This document shows positions 42,295-49,602 of a stretch of DNA of 64,000 nt, piece by piece. The stretch's first letter is position 1, and the number at the start of each line of letters is the position of its first letter. The notes below the pieces were generated by a model that was given only the letters and a program-made list of their open reading frames with translations, was not told the origin of the DNA and did not search any database. The position numbers were made by a program, and so were the translations under genes. Source of the DNA: Streptomyces clavuligerus (GTDB lineage Bacteria > Actinomycetota > Actinomycetes > Streptomycetales > Streptomycetaceae); the NCBI RefSeq assembly GCF_005519465.1, contig NZ_CP027858.1, positions 3,534,001-3,598,000 of the forward strand, in the 5' to 3' direction.

Positions 42295-43802
42295 ACCACA
42301 CCCCGCAGTGGTACCCGGAGGGCCGGGTCCCCGCGAACGAGGTGACCGTGCGGGTCACCGGACTGACCATCGCCACCGCCGACGGGCGCGCCCTCCTCGA
42401 CGGCGCCGGCCTGCGGCTCGCCCCGGGCCGTGTCACCGCGCTCACCGGGGTCTCCGGCAGCGGCAAGACCACCCTGCTGCGGGCCGTCGCCGGGGCCCTG
42501 CCGCCGGGGGCGTACCGCACCGCCGGCCGGGTGGAGATCCTGGGCCGGGACGTCCTGGATCTGGACGCGGCCGAACTGCGGGCCCTGCGCAGGCACCGGC
42601 TCGCCTATGTCGGGCAGGACCCCGGCACCGGGCTCAACCCCCGGATGAAGGTCCGCCACCTCCTCGCCGAAGTCGCCGTGGACCGCTCGGCCGCGGCGCT
42701 CGGCGCCCTGCTGGAGGAGGTCCGCCTCCCCGGCGACCGCGCCTTCCTGGCGCGCCGCCCCGGCGAGTTGTCCGGGGGCCAGCAGCGGCGGGTGGCGCTC
42801 GCCCGCGCCCTGGCCCGGCGCCCCTCCGTGCTGCTGCTGGACGAGCCGACCGCGGGCCTCGACCCGGCCCTGCGGGACGAGATCGCGGAGCTGCTGCGGC
42901 ATCTCGCCCTCAGCCACCGGCTGGCCGTCGCGCTCTCCTGCCACGACGGCGACCTCGTCTCCCGGCTCGCGGACGAGGTCGTGCACCTGGGCCCGGAGCT
43001 GCCCGCGACGGCCGCCGCCCCGGTGACCGCCCCGGCGGCGGGCGGTGCGCACCCGGGGATGGACCACCCCCGGGGGGCCGCCGCACCCGTTCTCGCCGTG
43101 TCCGGCCTGCACGCCGCCTTCAGCCGCCGGGGCACCTCCGTCCCCGTCCTCCACGACATCGCTCTGACGCTCGCCCCCGGCGCCGCGATCGGCGTCGCCG
43201 GACCCTCCGGTTCCGGCAAGACGACCCTGCTGCGCGCGATCGCCGGGCTGCACCGCCCCACGGCGGGGACGGTGACCCTGGACGGCGTCCCGCTCGCCCC
43301 CGGGGTCCGGGGCCGCACCCGGGAGCAGCGCCGCCGCCTCCAGTTCGTTCCGCAGGACCCGCTCGGGACGCTCAACCCCAGCCGTACGCTGGGCGCCGCG
43401 CTCGGCCGTCCGCTGCGGCTGCACCGCCGCACCCCGGGCCGGGCGGAGTCGGCGGCGCGGATACGGGAACTCCTCGACGGCGTCGGGCTCCCCGCCTCCT
43501 ACGCCGACCGCTACCCGTCCGAACTCTCCGGCGGCCAGCGGCAGCGCGCCTCCATCGCCCGCGCGCTCGCCGCCGACCCGGATGTCCTCCTCTGCGACGA
43601 GGTGACCTCCGCGCTCGACGCCGCGACCGCCGAAGCGATCATGGACCTGCTGGAGTCGCTGCGGGCCGAACGGGGCCTGTCCCTCGTCCACATCAGCCAC
43701 GATCTGCCGCTGCTCGCGGCCCGTACGGACACCGTGCTCGTCCTCGCCGACGGCCGGGCCGTCCGCACGGGCCCGGTGGCGGAGCTGTTCGCCCCGGTGT
43801 GA
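42291..43802 (+). CDS. ABC importer ATPase with two fused nucleotide-binding domains
   Basis: This 503-aa protein contains two complete ABC ATPase domains in one chain, equivalent to DppD plus DppF. Domain 1 has Walker A GVSGSGKTT, signature LSGGQQRR and Walker B VLLLDEPTAG. Domain 2 has GPSGSGKTT, LSGGQRQR and VLLCDEVTSA. A Pro/Ala-rich linker joins them near residue 250. It energises import through the two permeases. The GTG start overlaps the preceding stop by 4 bp. The usual C-terminal oligopeptide-transport extension with Fe-S-type cysteines is not apparent. Confidence 0.92.
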   Translation: MNHTPQWYPEGRVPANEVTVRVTGLTIATADGRALLDGAGLRLAPGRVTALTGVSGSGKTTLLRAVAGALPPGAYRTAGRVEILGRDVLDLDAAELRALRRHRLAYVGQDPGTGLNPRMKVRHLLAEVAVDRSAAALGALLEEVRLPGDRAFLARRPGELSGGQQRRVALARALARRPSVLLLDEPTAGLDPALRDEIAELLRHLALSHRLAVALSCHDGDLVSRLADEVVHLGPELPATAAAPVTAPAAGGAHPGMDHPRGAAAPVLAVSGLHAAFSRRGTSVPVLHDIALTLAPGAAIGVAGPSGSGKTTLLRAIAGLHRPTAGTVTLDGVPLAPGVRGRTREQRRRLQFVPQDPLGTLNPSRTLGAALGRPLRLHRRTPGRAESAARIRELLDGVGLPASYADRYPSELSGGQRQRASIARALAADPDVLLCDEVTSALDAATAEAIMDLLESLRAERGLSLVHISHDLPLLAARTDTVLVLADGRAVRTGPVAELFAPV

Positions 43803-43806
43803 CGGT

Positions 43807-43846
43807 GGTGACAGTGGTGCGACGGCGGTGACAGTGGTGCGACGGC
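43807..43846. repeat. two direct copies of a 20-bp unit
   Basis: GGTGACAGTGGTGCGACGGC occurs twice in tandem with partial copies at both sides, in the 56 bases between the importer ATPase and the convergent oxidoreductase gene. Confidence 0.85.
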
Positions 43847-43858
43847 GGTGTGCGCCAC

Positions 43859-44719
43859 TCAGCCGGGCGGTACGCGCAGCGCCTGGGAGCGGAAGGCGTC
43901 CGCGTGCTCCCGCGCCCACTGCGCGAAGCTCCGCGCCGGGGCGCCGGTGATCTCCGGGACGGTGTCGCGCACCGCGAGCAGTTCGTCGTTGACGTCGCCG
44001 CCCGTGAGGTCGAGGACGGCGTCGGCGGTCTCCTCCCCGAGGAACGCGGCGAGCCCCCGCCGCGCCTCCTGCCGCCCGATCCCCGCGAACGGCACCTCCC
44101 GCCCCAGCGCGCGGGCGAGGGCGGCGACCTGCTCCCGGGGCGTGACCCGTTCACCCCCGGTGAGTTCGTACGTCCGCCCGTGGTGCCCGTGCTCCGTCAG
44201 CGCGGCCCGGGCCACCGAGGCGATGTCGGCGGGGTGGATCACGGGGAGCCCGATGTCCGGATACGGCACCCGGACGGTGTCGTGCGCGCGGATCGTCTCC
44301 GCCCACCACAGTGCGTTCGACGCGAACTGCGTGGGCCGCAGCACCGTCCACGCCATCCCGCTCTCCCGCAGCAGCCTCTCGTTCGCGCGGTGCTGCCGGG
44401 CGGGCCCGAGCCGGGGATGGGTCAGCACGGTGATGGACGACACCAGCACCACATGCTCCACCCCCGCGCGCCGGGCGGCCCGCAGGATCTCGTCGTCCGG
44501 CCCCATCAGGGAGAGCAGGAACAGCGCCCGCGCCCCCTTCAGCGCGGTCTCCACGGAGGAGGGTTCGGCCAGATTCCCCGCGACGGCCTCCACCCCCTCG
44601 GGGAAGGCCGCCCGCCCGGGGTCGCGGGTGAGCGCCCGTACCGGCTCCCGCCCCGCGGCATGAAGCTCCCGCACGAGCGGCGCACCGATGTTCCCCGTCG
44701 CTCCGGTCACCAGGATCAC
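43859..44719 (-). CDS. NmrA-like NAD(P)-binding oxidoreductase
   Basis: This 286-aa atypical short-chain dehydrogenase has ILVTGATGNIGAPLV at the N-terminus and an NmrA/SDR5-like body (ALFLLSLMGPDDEIL, GVEHVVLVSS, TVLRPTQFASN). It probably reduces a quinone-like substrate or senses redox state. The GTG at 44719 has a GGAGGG site. A longer frame from ATG 44821 is excluded because that ATG lies within the predicted -35 element. Control by a MerR/SoxR-type protein is suggested by the upstream promoter; a known SoxR-regulon member in S. coelicolor is a similar epimerase/dehydratase-type protein. Confidence 0.85.
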   Translation of the reverse strand: MILVTGATGNIGAPLVRELHAAGREPVRALTRDPGRAAFPEGVEAVAGNLAEPSSVETALKGARALFLLSLMGPDDEILRAARRAGVEHVVLVSSITVLTHPRLGPARQHRANERLLRESGMAWTVLRPTQFASNALWWAETIRAHDTVRVPYPDIGLPVIHPADIASVARAALTEHGHHGRTYELTGGERVTPREQVAALARALGREVPFAGIGRQEARRGLAAFLGEETADAVLDLTGGDVNDELLAVRDTVPEITGAPARSFAQWAREHADAFRSQALRVPPG

Positions 44720-44790
44720 CGCTCTGCCCTCCGCTGCACCGTCCGTACCCCCTGTACCGTCCGTACCCCTGGACGCTCGATTCTCCGCCG

Positions 44791-44821
44791 ACGCTAGGAC
44801 CTCAACCCGAGGTGAGGTCAA
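44791..44821 (-). promoter_or_regulatory. MerR-family (SoxR-like) promoter
   Basis: On the minus strand, TTGACC (44821-44816) and TAGCGT (44796-44791) are separated by 19 bases, the long spacer typical of MerR-activated promoters. The dyad ACCTCAACCCGAGGTGAGGT (44799-44818 on the plus strand) fills the spacer, with CCTCA/TGAGG half-sites like those of SoxR boxes. It lies about 70 bases upstream of the NmrA-like gene start. Confidence 0.65.
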
Positions 44822-44844
44822 GGAGCCGGTGAGGAAGCGGTACC

Positions 44845-45603
44845 TCAGGACCTGGCGTCCGTCCGGGGGCTGACCAGGCCCGACTCATACGCGGAGATGA
44901 CCGCCTGGGCCCGGTCGCGCAGCCCCAGCTTGGCGAAGACGCTGGTGATGTGGTTCTTGACGGTCTGCACACCGATCCCCAGCTCCTCCGCGATCCCGGT
45001 GTTGTCGAGGCCCGTGGCGATCAGCCGCAGCACCTCGGTCTCCCGGGGAGTGAGCCCGTCGAGCCGTACCTCCTCCGTGGTCCGCTGCGGGGCGACGAAC
45101 GTCCCGATCAGCCGGGTCAGCAACCGGGGCGCCACGACCGCGTCCCCGGCGCTCACGGTGCGCAGCGCCGCCGTCAGCTCCTCCGGCGACACGTCCTTCG
45201 GCAGGAACCCCGAGGCTCCCGCCCGCAGCGCGCGGACGACGTGCTCGTCCATGTCGAAGGTGCTCAGTGCCAGCACCCGGCAGCCGGGCAGCTCGGCGGT
45301 GAGCCGTTCCGTCGCCGCGACACCGTCCAGGACGGGCATCCTGATGTCCATCAGGACCACGTCGGGGCGGAGCCGGTGGGCGGCGGCCACGGCCTGTTCC
45401 CCGTCGTCGACCTCGCCGACGACCCGGAACTCCGGCGCGGCCCGCACGATCAGCCCGATACCCTGCCGCACCAGCGGCTGGTCGTCGGCGATGAGTACGG
45501 TGACGGGCCCGGTCCGTGTCCCGCGCGGGCTCGCCGCGTCCTCGTGGGCCCGGTCGGCCGGTGTCCGGTCGGCCGGTGTCCCCGTCGGTGTCATCGAGGC
45601 CAT
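44845..45603 (-). CDS. NarL/LuxR-type response regulator
   Basis: This 252-aa regulator has a receiver domain (about 34-150) with phospho-acceptor Asp86 in VVLMDIRMPV. The LuxR helix-turn-helix (about 185-245) reads LTPRETEVLRLIATGLDN. An N-terminal extension of about 30 residues is unusual. The gene follows the histidine kinase by 64 bp on the same strand. Their pair diverges from an MMPL transporter, a common arrangement in which the system controls the exporter. Confidence 0.92.
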   Translation of the reverse strand: MASMTPTGTPADRTPADRAHEDAASPRGTRTGPVTVLIADDQPLVRQGIGLIVRAAPEFRVVGEVDDGEQAVAAAHRLRPDVVLMDIRMPVLDGVAATERLTAELPGCRVLALSTFDMDEHVVRALRAGASGFLPKDVSPEELTAALRTVSAGDAVVAPRLLTRLIGTFVAPQRTTEEVRLDGLTPRETEVLRLIATGLDNTGIAEELGIGVQTVKNHITSVFAKLGLRDRAQAVISAYESGLVSPRTDARS

Positions 45604-45667
45604 CTCTCCCCCTCGCTGCTGTCGCTGTCGTCGTTGCCGTTGCCGTTGTTGTCGCTGTCCGGTGCCG

Positions 45668-47014
45668 TCACCACGGGGTTCCCCACGGCGGGATTCCCCA
45701 GCTCCGCGCGGGCGGGGTCCCGGCCTCGCGGAGGCCGGACTCCGGGAGCGGCCCCACCGGGCCGCCGGGCGCCGGGTCCTCGCCGGGCGGGGGCAGCGGC
45801 AGCCGCGCCGCCACCCGGAAGCCGCCCTCCGCGCGACGGCCCGCCGTCAGCGACCCCCCGTGCACGGCGACCCGTTCACGCATACCCAGCAAACCGTACC
45901 CGCCGCTGATCAACCCGGCCGGATCGCCGACGGGACCTGACGTGCCCCTGTCCGCCGTGGTGCCGTCGTCGGTGATCTCGACGAGGACGAGATCGGGCCG
46001 GTAGTCGATCCGCACCGTCGCCCGGGCCCCCGCCCCGGCGTGCTTGCGGGTGTTCGTCAGGGCCTCCTGGACGATCCGGTGGAGCGTCGGCCCGAGGGTC
46101 GAGGGCAACGGCGGCCGGACGCCACTGACCTGGAGATCGACCGGCAGTCCGGACGCGGCCGACTCCGCCACGAGCCGGTCGATGCCGTCCGCGCCGGGCA
46201 CCCCGTCCGCCTCCGTTCCGTCGTCGGGTCCGTCGTCGCCGCGCAGCACCCCGAGGAGCTGCCGCATCTCCCGCAGCGCGGTACGGGCGGAGCCCTCCAG
46301 GGTCAGCAGCGCCTCCGTGCTCGCGTCCGGGTCCCGGGTCAGGACGGAGCGGGCCCCTCCGGACATCAGATACATCGTGGTGATGTGGTGGGCCACGACA
46401 TCGTGCAGCTCACGGGCGATCCGGCGGCGTTCCTCGGAGACGGCCCGCTCGGCGAGGAGCTGCCGGTTCACCGCGACCTGGGCGCGGTAGCGCCGCGTCA
46501 GCAGGCCCGCGACGACCGCCAGGACGACCGTCACCGTGTCCGCGAGAAGGAGCAACTCCTGCGGGATGGTGGGCGCCCCCACCCCGCGGAGGGTCTCCTG
46601 GAGGAGGACGGCCGCCGCGCACAGGGCGGCGGTCCGGCGGCTGTGGACCAGGGCGATGTGGTACAGCGCCACGACGAGGGCGAGCGGGTAGCTCTGCGGC
46701 AGGTCGGTGAGGAGGGAGTAGCAGACGAGGAGGGCCATGACGGCCGCGAGTGCCGGCACCGGATGGCGGTGCCGGGCGAGGAGCGGCACCGGCACCAGCG
46801 CGAGCAGCGGTATGGCGACCGGGGAGACGTCCATGCCGGCCTGCCGGACGTTCCCCGCGAAGTCGATCAGCATGATGGCCGACCCGCAGCCGACGAGCAG
46901 CAGATCGTTGCGGGCGAGGGAGATGAGCGGCGGTCCGGGCGACGGCCGTCGACTCCCGTGAGCGGTGGGCGCGGACGCACCGGGGACGGGACCGACGGGT
47001 TGATCGGGACCCAA
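45668..47014 (-). CDS. NarX/DesK-type sensor histidine kinase
   Basis: This 448-aa membrane kinase has four or five helices (about residues 35-165), a HisKA_3 dimerisation domain with ERRRIARELHDVVAHHI containing the phospho-His, and a HATPase_c domain ending GGYGLLGMRERVAVHGG. A TTG at 47014 with AAGGAG eight bases upstream is the best start; no ATG or GTG with a site is available. It would sense an envelope signal and phosphorylate the adjacent response regulator. Confidence 0.9.
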   Translation of the reverse strand: MGPDQPVGPVPGASAPTAHGSRRPSPGPPLISLARNDLLLVGCGSAIMLIDFAGNVRQAGMDVSPVAIPLLALVPVPLLARHRHPVPALAAVMALLVCYSLLTDLPQSYPLALVVALYHIALVHSRRTAALCAAAVLLQETLRGVGAPTIPQELLLLADTVTVVLAVVAGLLTRRYRAQVAVNRQLLAERAVSEERRRIARELHDVVAHHITTMYLMSGGARSVLTRDPDASTEALLTLEGSARTALREMRQLLGVLRGDDGPDDGTEADGVPGADGIDRLVAESAASGLPVDLQVSGVRPPLPSTLGPTLHRIVQEALTNTRKHAGAGARATVRIDYRPDLVLVEITDDGTTADRGTSGPVGDPAGLISGGYGLLGMRERVAVHGGSLTAGRRAEGGFRVAARLPLPPPGEDPAPGGPVGPLPESGLREAGTPPARSWGIPPWGTPW

Positions 47015-47312
47015 CGGGGCCTCTCCTTCTGTGGTGTGCGGGTGTGCGGGTGGGCACGGGGGACAGTACGGCGCGCCGCCCGGCCGCGGGCGGACGGATG
47101 GGTGCCGGGGGCGGCCGGGAAGAATCGTTTCGCCCCTCTCCCCCCGGTGGTCCGGGAGTACCGCTCCCCAGGACTCCGGTCCTGCTTCCCAGGATGATCC
47201 GTACCCCGGTCCCGGTTCCCGACCCCTCCCGGCGGGCGATGTCCGGGCGGTCGCGGGGTGATGCCCTGGAAGGAGTCCCTTTGCCCCGCTCGATCCCGGG
47301 AGAGAACCTTCC

Positions 47313-49529
47313 ATGGTCCGCAGTCTCACCGCGCTCGCCACCCGGCGACGATGGGTGACGATCGTCGTCTGGACGCTGCTCGGCGTCGCGCTGACCGTCG
47401 TCGGCCAGTCGATGATGTTCAGTGTCACCGAGTCGCAGACGGGCGACTTCCTGCCCAAGAGCTATGACTCCGCCGCCGCGCTGGACATCGCCGAGTCGGA
47501 GTTCGACGCGAAGCCCGACGGCAATACGGCGACCCTGCTGGTGGCCAGGGCCGACGGGAAGAAGCTCACCCCCGCGGACCGGAAGGCGATCGACGCCACC
47601 GCGGACGGGCTGACCTCCCGCCGTGTCGCGGCCCCCACGCCCGAGCCCCTGATGAAGGACCACTCCCAGAAGCCGGAGGTGACGCCGGGCGCACTCGCCC
47701 CCGACGGCTCCTTCCAACTGCTGAGCGTGTCCGTCACCGGGAATGTGCACGACCCCGGACTCCAGGACGTCTACCGCGAGGTGCGGGACACGGCGAAGGA
47801 GGAGTTCCGCGAGCACGGACTGCGGGCCGGGTTCACCGGCGGCATCGCCGCGACGGTGGACACCCGCGACGCCGGGGAGACCCGGCAGAAGATCGTCGGC
47901 GCGCTGACGATGGGCCTGATCGTCGTCCTCAACGTCGTCGTCTTCCGCAGTGTCCTCGCGGCCCTGCTGCCGCTGCTCGCGGTGACGATCCTCAACGGGG
48001 CCGCCACCGGCGCCGTGGCGGGCACGGCGAAGCTGCTCGGCATCACGCTCGACCCGTCCACCCCCGCGCTGATCCATGTGGTCCTGCTGGGCATCGGTAT
48101 CGACTACTTCCTCTTCCTGCTCTTCCGCTTCCGCGAACAGCTCCGCGCCCACCCCGGACAGGACGCCGCCACCGCCGCCGCGCTCGCCTCCGGACGCGTC
48201 GGCGGCGCCATCGCCTGCGCGGGGCTCACGATCGTCGCCGCCTTCGCGACCCTGGGCGTCGCCAGCTTCGGACAGCTCAAGATCCTCGGCCCGGCGATCG
48301 CGGTCTCGGTGCTCGTGATGCTGCTCGGCAGCCTCACCCTGATGCCCGCGCTGCTCGCCGTCACCGGGCGCGCCATGTTCTGGCCCGCCCGGGCCTGGAA
48401 GCAGGAGCGCCCCGGCGGGCTCGCCGCCCGCCTCGGCCTGTTCGTCACCACCCGCCCCGTGCTCTCCGTCGTCGGCAGCCTCGCCCTGCTGGGCGCGCTC
48501 GCCGCGGGCGCGGTCGGGGTGAAGATGACCTACGACCCGAGCGGGCAGCCCCGTACCGAGTCGGTGAAGGTCGCCGAGGAGATCGCCCGCACCCTGCCCG
48601 CGGGCGCGATCGACCAGCACACCGTGTACGTACGCGGGGACGACGGCCGCAAACTCGCCGGGGACCGGCTCTCCGGGCTGGTCACGGCGCTCGCCGCGAC
48701 GGAGGGCGTGGGGCAGGTGTCCCGTCCCGTCCTCAACGCGTCGGGCACCGCGGCGCGGATACCCGTGGCCCTCACCGTGAGATCCGATACGCAGCAGGCC
48801 CGCGACCTGATCTCCGGGCCGGTGCGCTCCACGATCGGGAAGAACACCCCGGAGGGCACCGAGGCCCACATCACCGGGACGGCCGCCGTCTTCGCGGATG
48901 TCTCCGTCGCGGTCGAGAAGGATCTGCGGCGGGTCTTCCCGATCGCGGCGGGGCTGATCGCGCTGATCCTGCTGATCCTGCTGCGGTCCCTCGTCGCCCC
49001 GCTGATCCTGCTGGTCTCCGTGGGGCTCTGCTTCGCCGCGACGCTGGGGGCGGCCGTCCTCCTCTTCCAGCACGGCCTGGACCGGCCGGGGGTGATGTTC
49101 ACCCTGCCGCTGGTGCTGTTCCTCTTCGTCGTCGCCCTCGGCACCGACTACAACATCCTGATCAGCGACCGGATCAAGGAGGAGATGGAACGGCCGGTCC
49201 CCGCCTGGCACGCCGTCGCCCACGCGATCCGCCACACGGCCCCCGCCATCACCACGGCGGGCCTGGTCCTCGCGGGCTCCTTCGCGAGCCTCGCGGCCGA
49301 CCCCGCCAACCAGGAACTGGGCTTCGCGACGGCCCTGGGGATCGTGCTCGCCGCCCTGGTCCTCTCCCTCGTCCTGGTCCCGGCCATGGCGGTGCTGACC
49401 GGCCGCGCCTTCTGGTGGCCCCGCCGCCCGGCCCCCACCCCGCCGCCCCCGGAATCCCCCGTCCTCGTCCCCACCGGACCGAGGTCCCACCGCCGCGTCC
49501 ACCCGGCGGACCCGTTCGCCGACCGCTGA
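47313..49529 (+). CDS. MMPL/RND-family transporter
   Basis: This 738-aa protein has two repeats of one helix, a large extracytoplasmic domain and five or six helices. The characteristic GIGIDYFLFLLFR and ALGTDYNILISDR motifs in helices of each half contain the proton-relay Asp-Tyr pair. Actinobacterial MMPL proteins export lipids, siderophores or drugs. The substrate is unknown here. The gene diverges from the two-component system across about 300 bases, which carries both promoters and suggests regulation by that system. Confidence 0.92.
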   Translation: MVRSLTALATRRRWVTIVVWTLLGVALTVVGQSMMFSVTESQTGDFLPKSYDSAAALDIAESEFDAKPDGNTATLLVARADGKKLTPADRKAIDATADGLTSRRVAAPTPEPLMKDHSQKPEVTPGALAPDGSFQLLSVSVTGNVHDPGLQDVYREVRDTAKEEFREHGLRAGFTGGIAATVDTRDAGETRQKIVGALTMGLIVVLNVVVFRSVLAALLPLLAVTILNGAATGAVAGTAKLLGITLDPSTPALIHVVLLGIGIDYFLFLLFRFREQLRAHPGQDAATAAALASGRVGGAIACAGLTIVAAFATLGVASFGQLKILGPAIAVSVLVMLLGSLTLMPALLAVTGRAMFWPARAWKQERPGGLAARLGLFVTTRPVLSVVGSLALLGALAAGAVGVKMTYDPSGQPRTESVKVAEEIARTLPAGAIDQHTVYVRGDDGRKLAGDRLSGLVTALAATEGVGQVSRPVLNASGTAARIPVALTVRSDTQQARDLISGPVRSTIGKNTPEGTEAHITGTAAVFADVSVAVEKDLRRVFPIAAGLIALILLILLRSLVAPLILLVSVGLCFAATLGAAVLLFQHGLDRPGVMFTLPLVLFLFVVALGTDYNILISDRIKEEMERPVPAWHAVAHAIRHTAPAITTAGLVLAGSFASLAADPANQELGFATALGIVLAALVLSLVLVPAMAVLTGRAFWWPRRPAPTPPPPESPVLVPTGPRSHRRVHPADPFADR

Positions 49530-49541
49530 CCGGCCCACAGG

Positions 49542-49574
49542 GAAGGCCCCGGACCACTGAGGTCCGGGGCCTTC
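49542..49574. terminator. bidirectional terminator
   Basis: A perfect 14-bp stem (GAAGGCCCCGGACC / GGTCCGGGGCCTTC) with a 5-base loop lies between the convergent MMPL and secreted-protein genes. Confidence 0.9.
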
Positions 49575-49602
49575 GGGCCGTCGGGCCGTCGGGCGGGGCC
49601 TG

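Noticed and set aside
44720..44821. 34-residue N-terminal extension of the NmrA-like protein from ATG 44821
   Set aside because: That ATG lies in the predicted -35 element, and a good ribosome site precedes GTG 44719.
47015..47458. Extended N-terminus of the histidine kinase from 47458
   Set aside because: It runs antisense into the MMPL gene; TTG 47014 has an ideal AAGGAG site.
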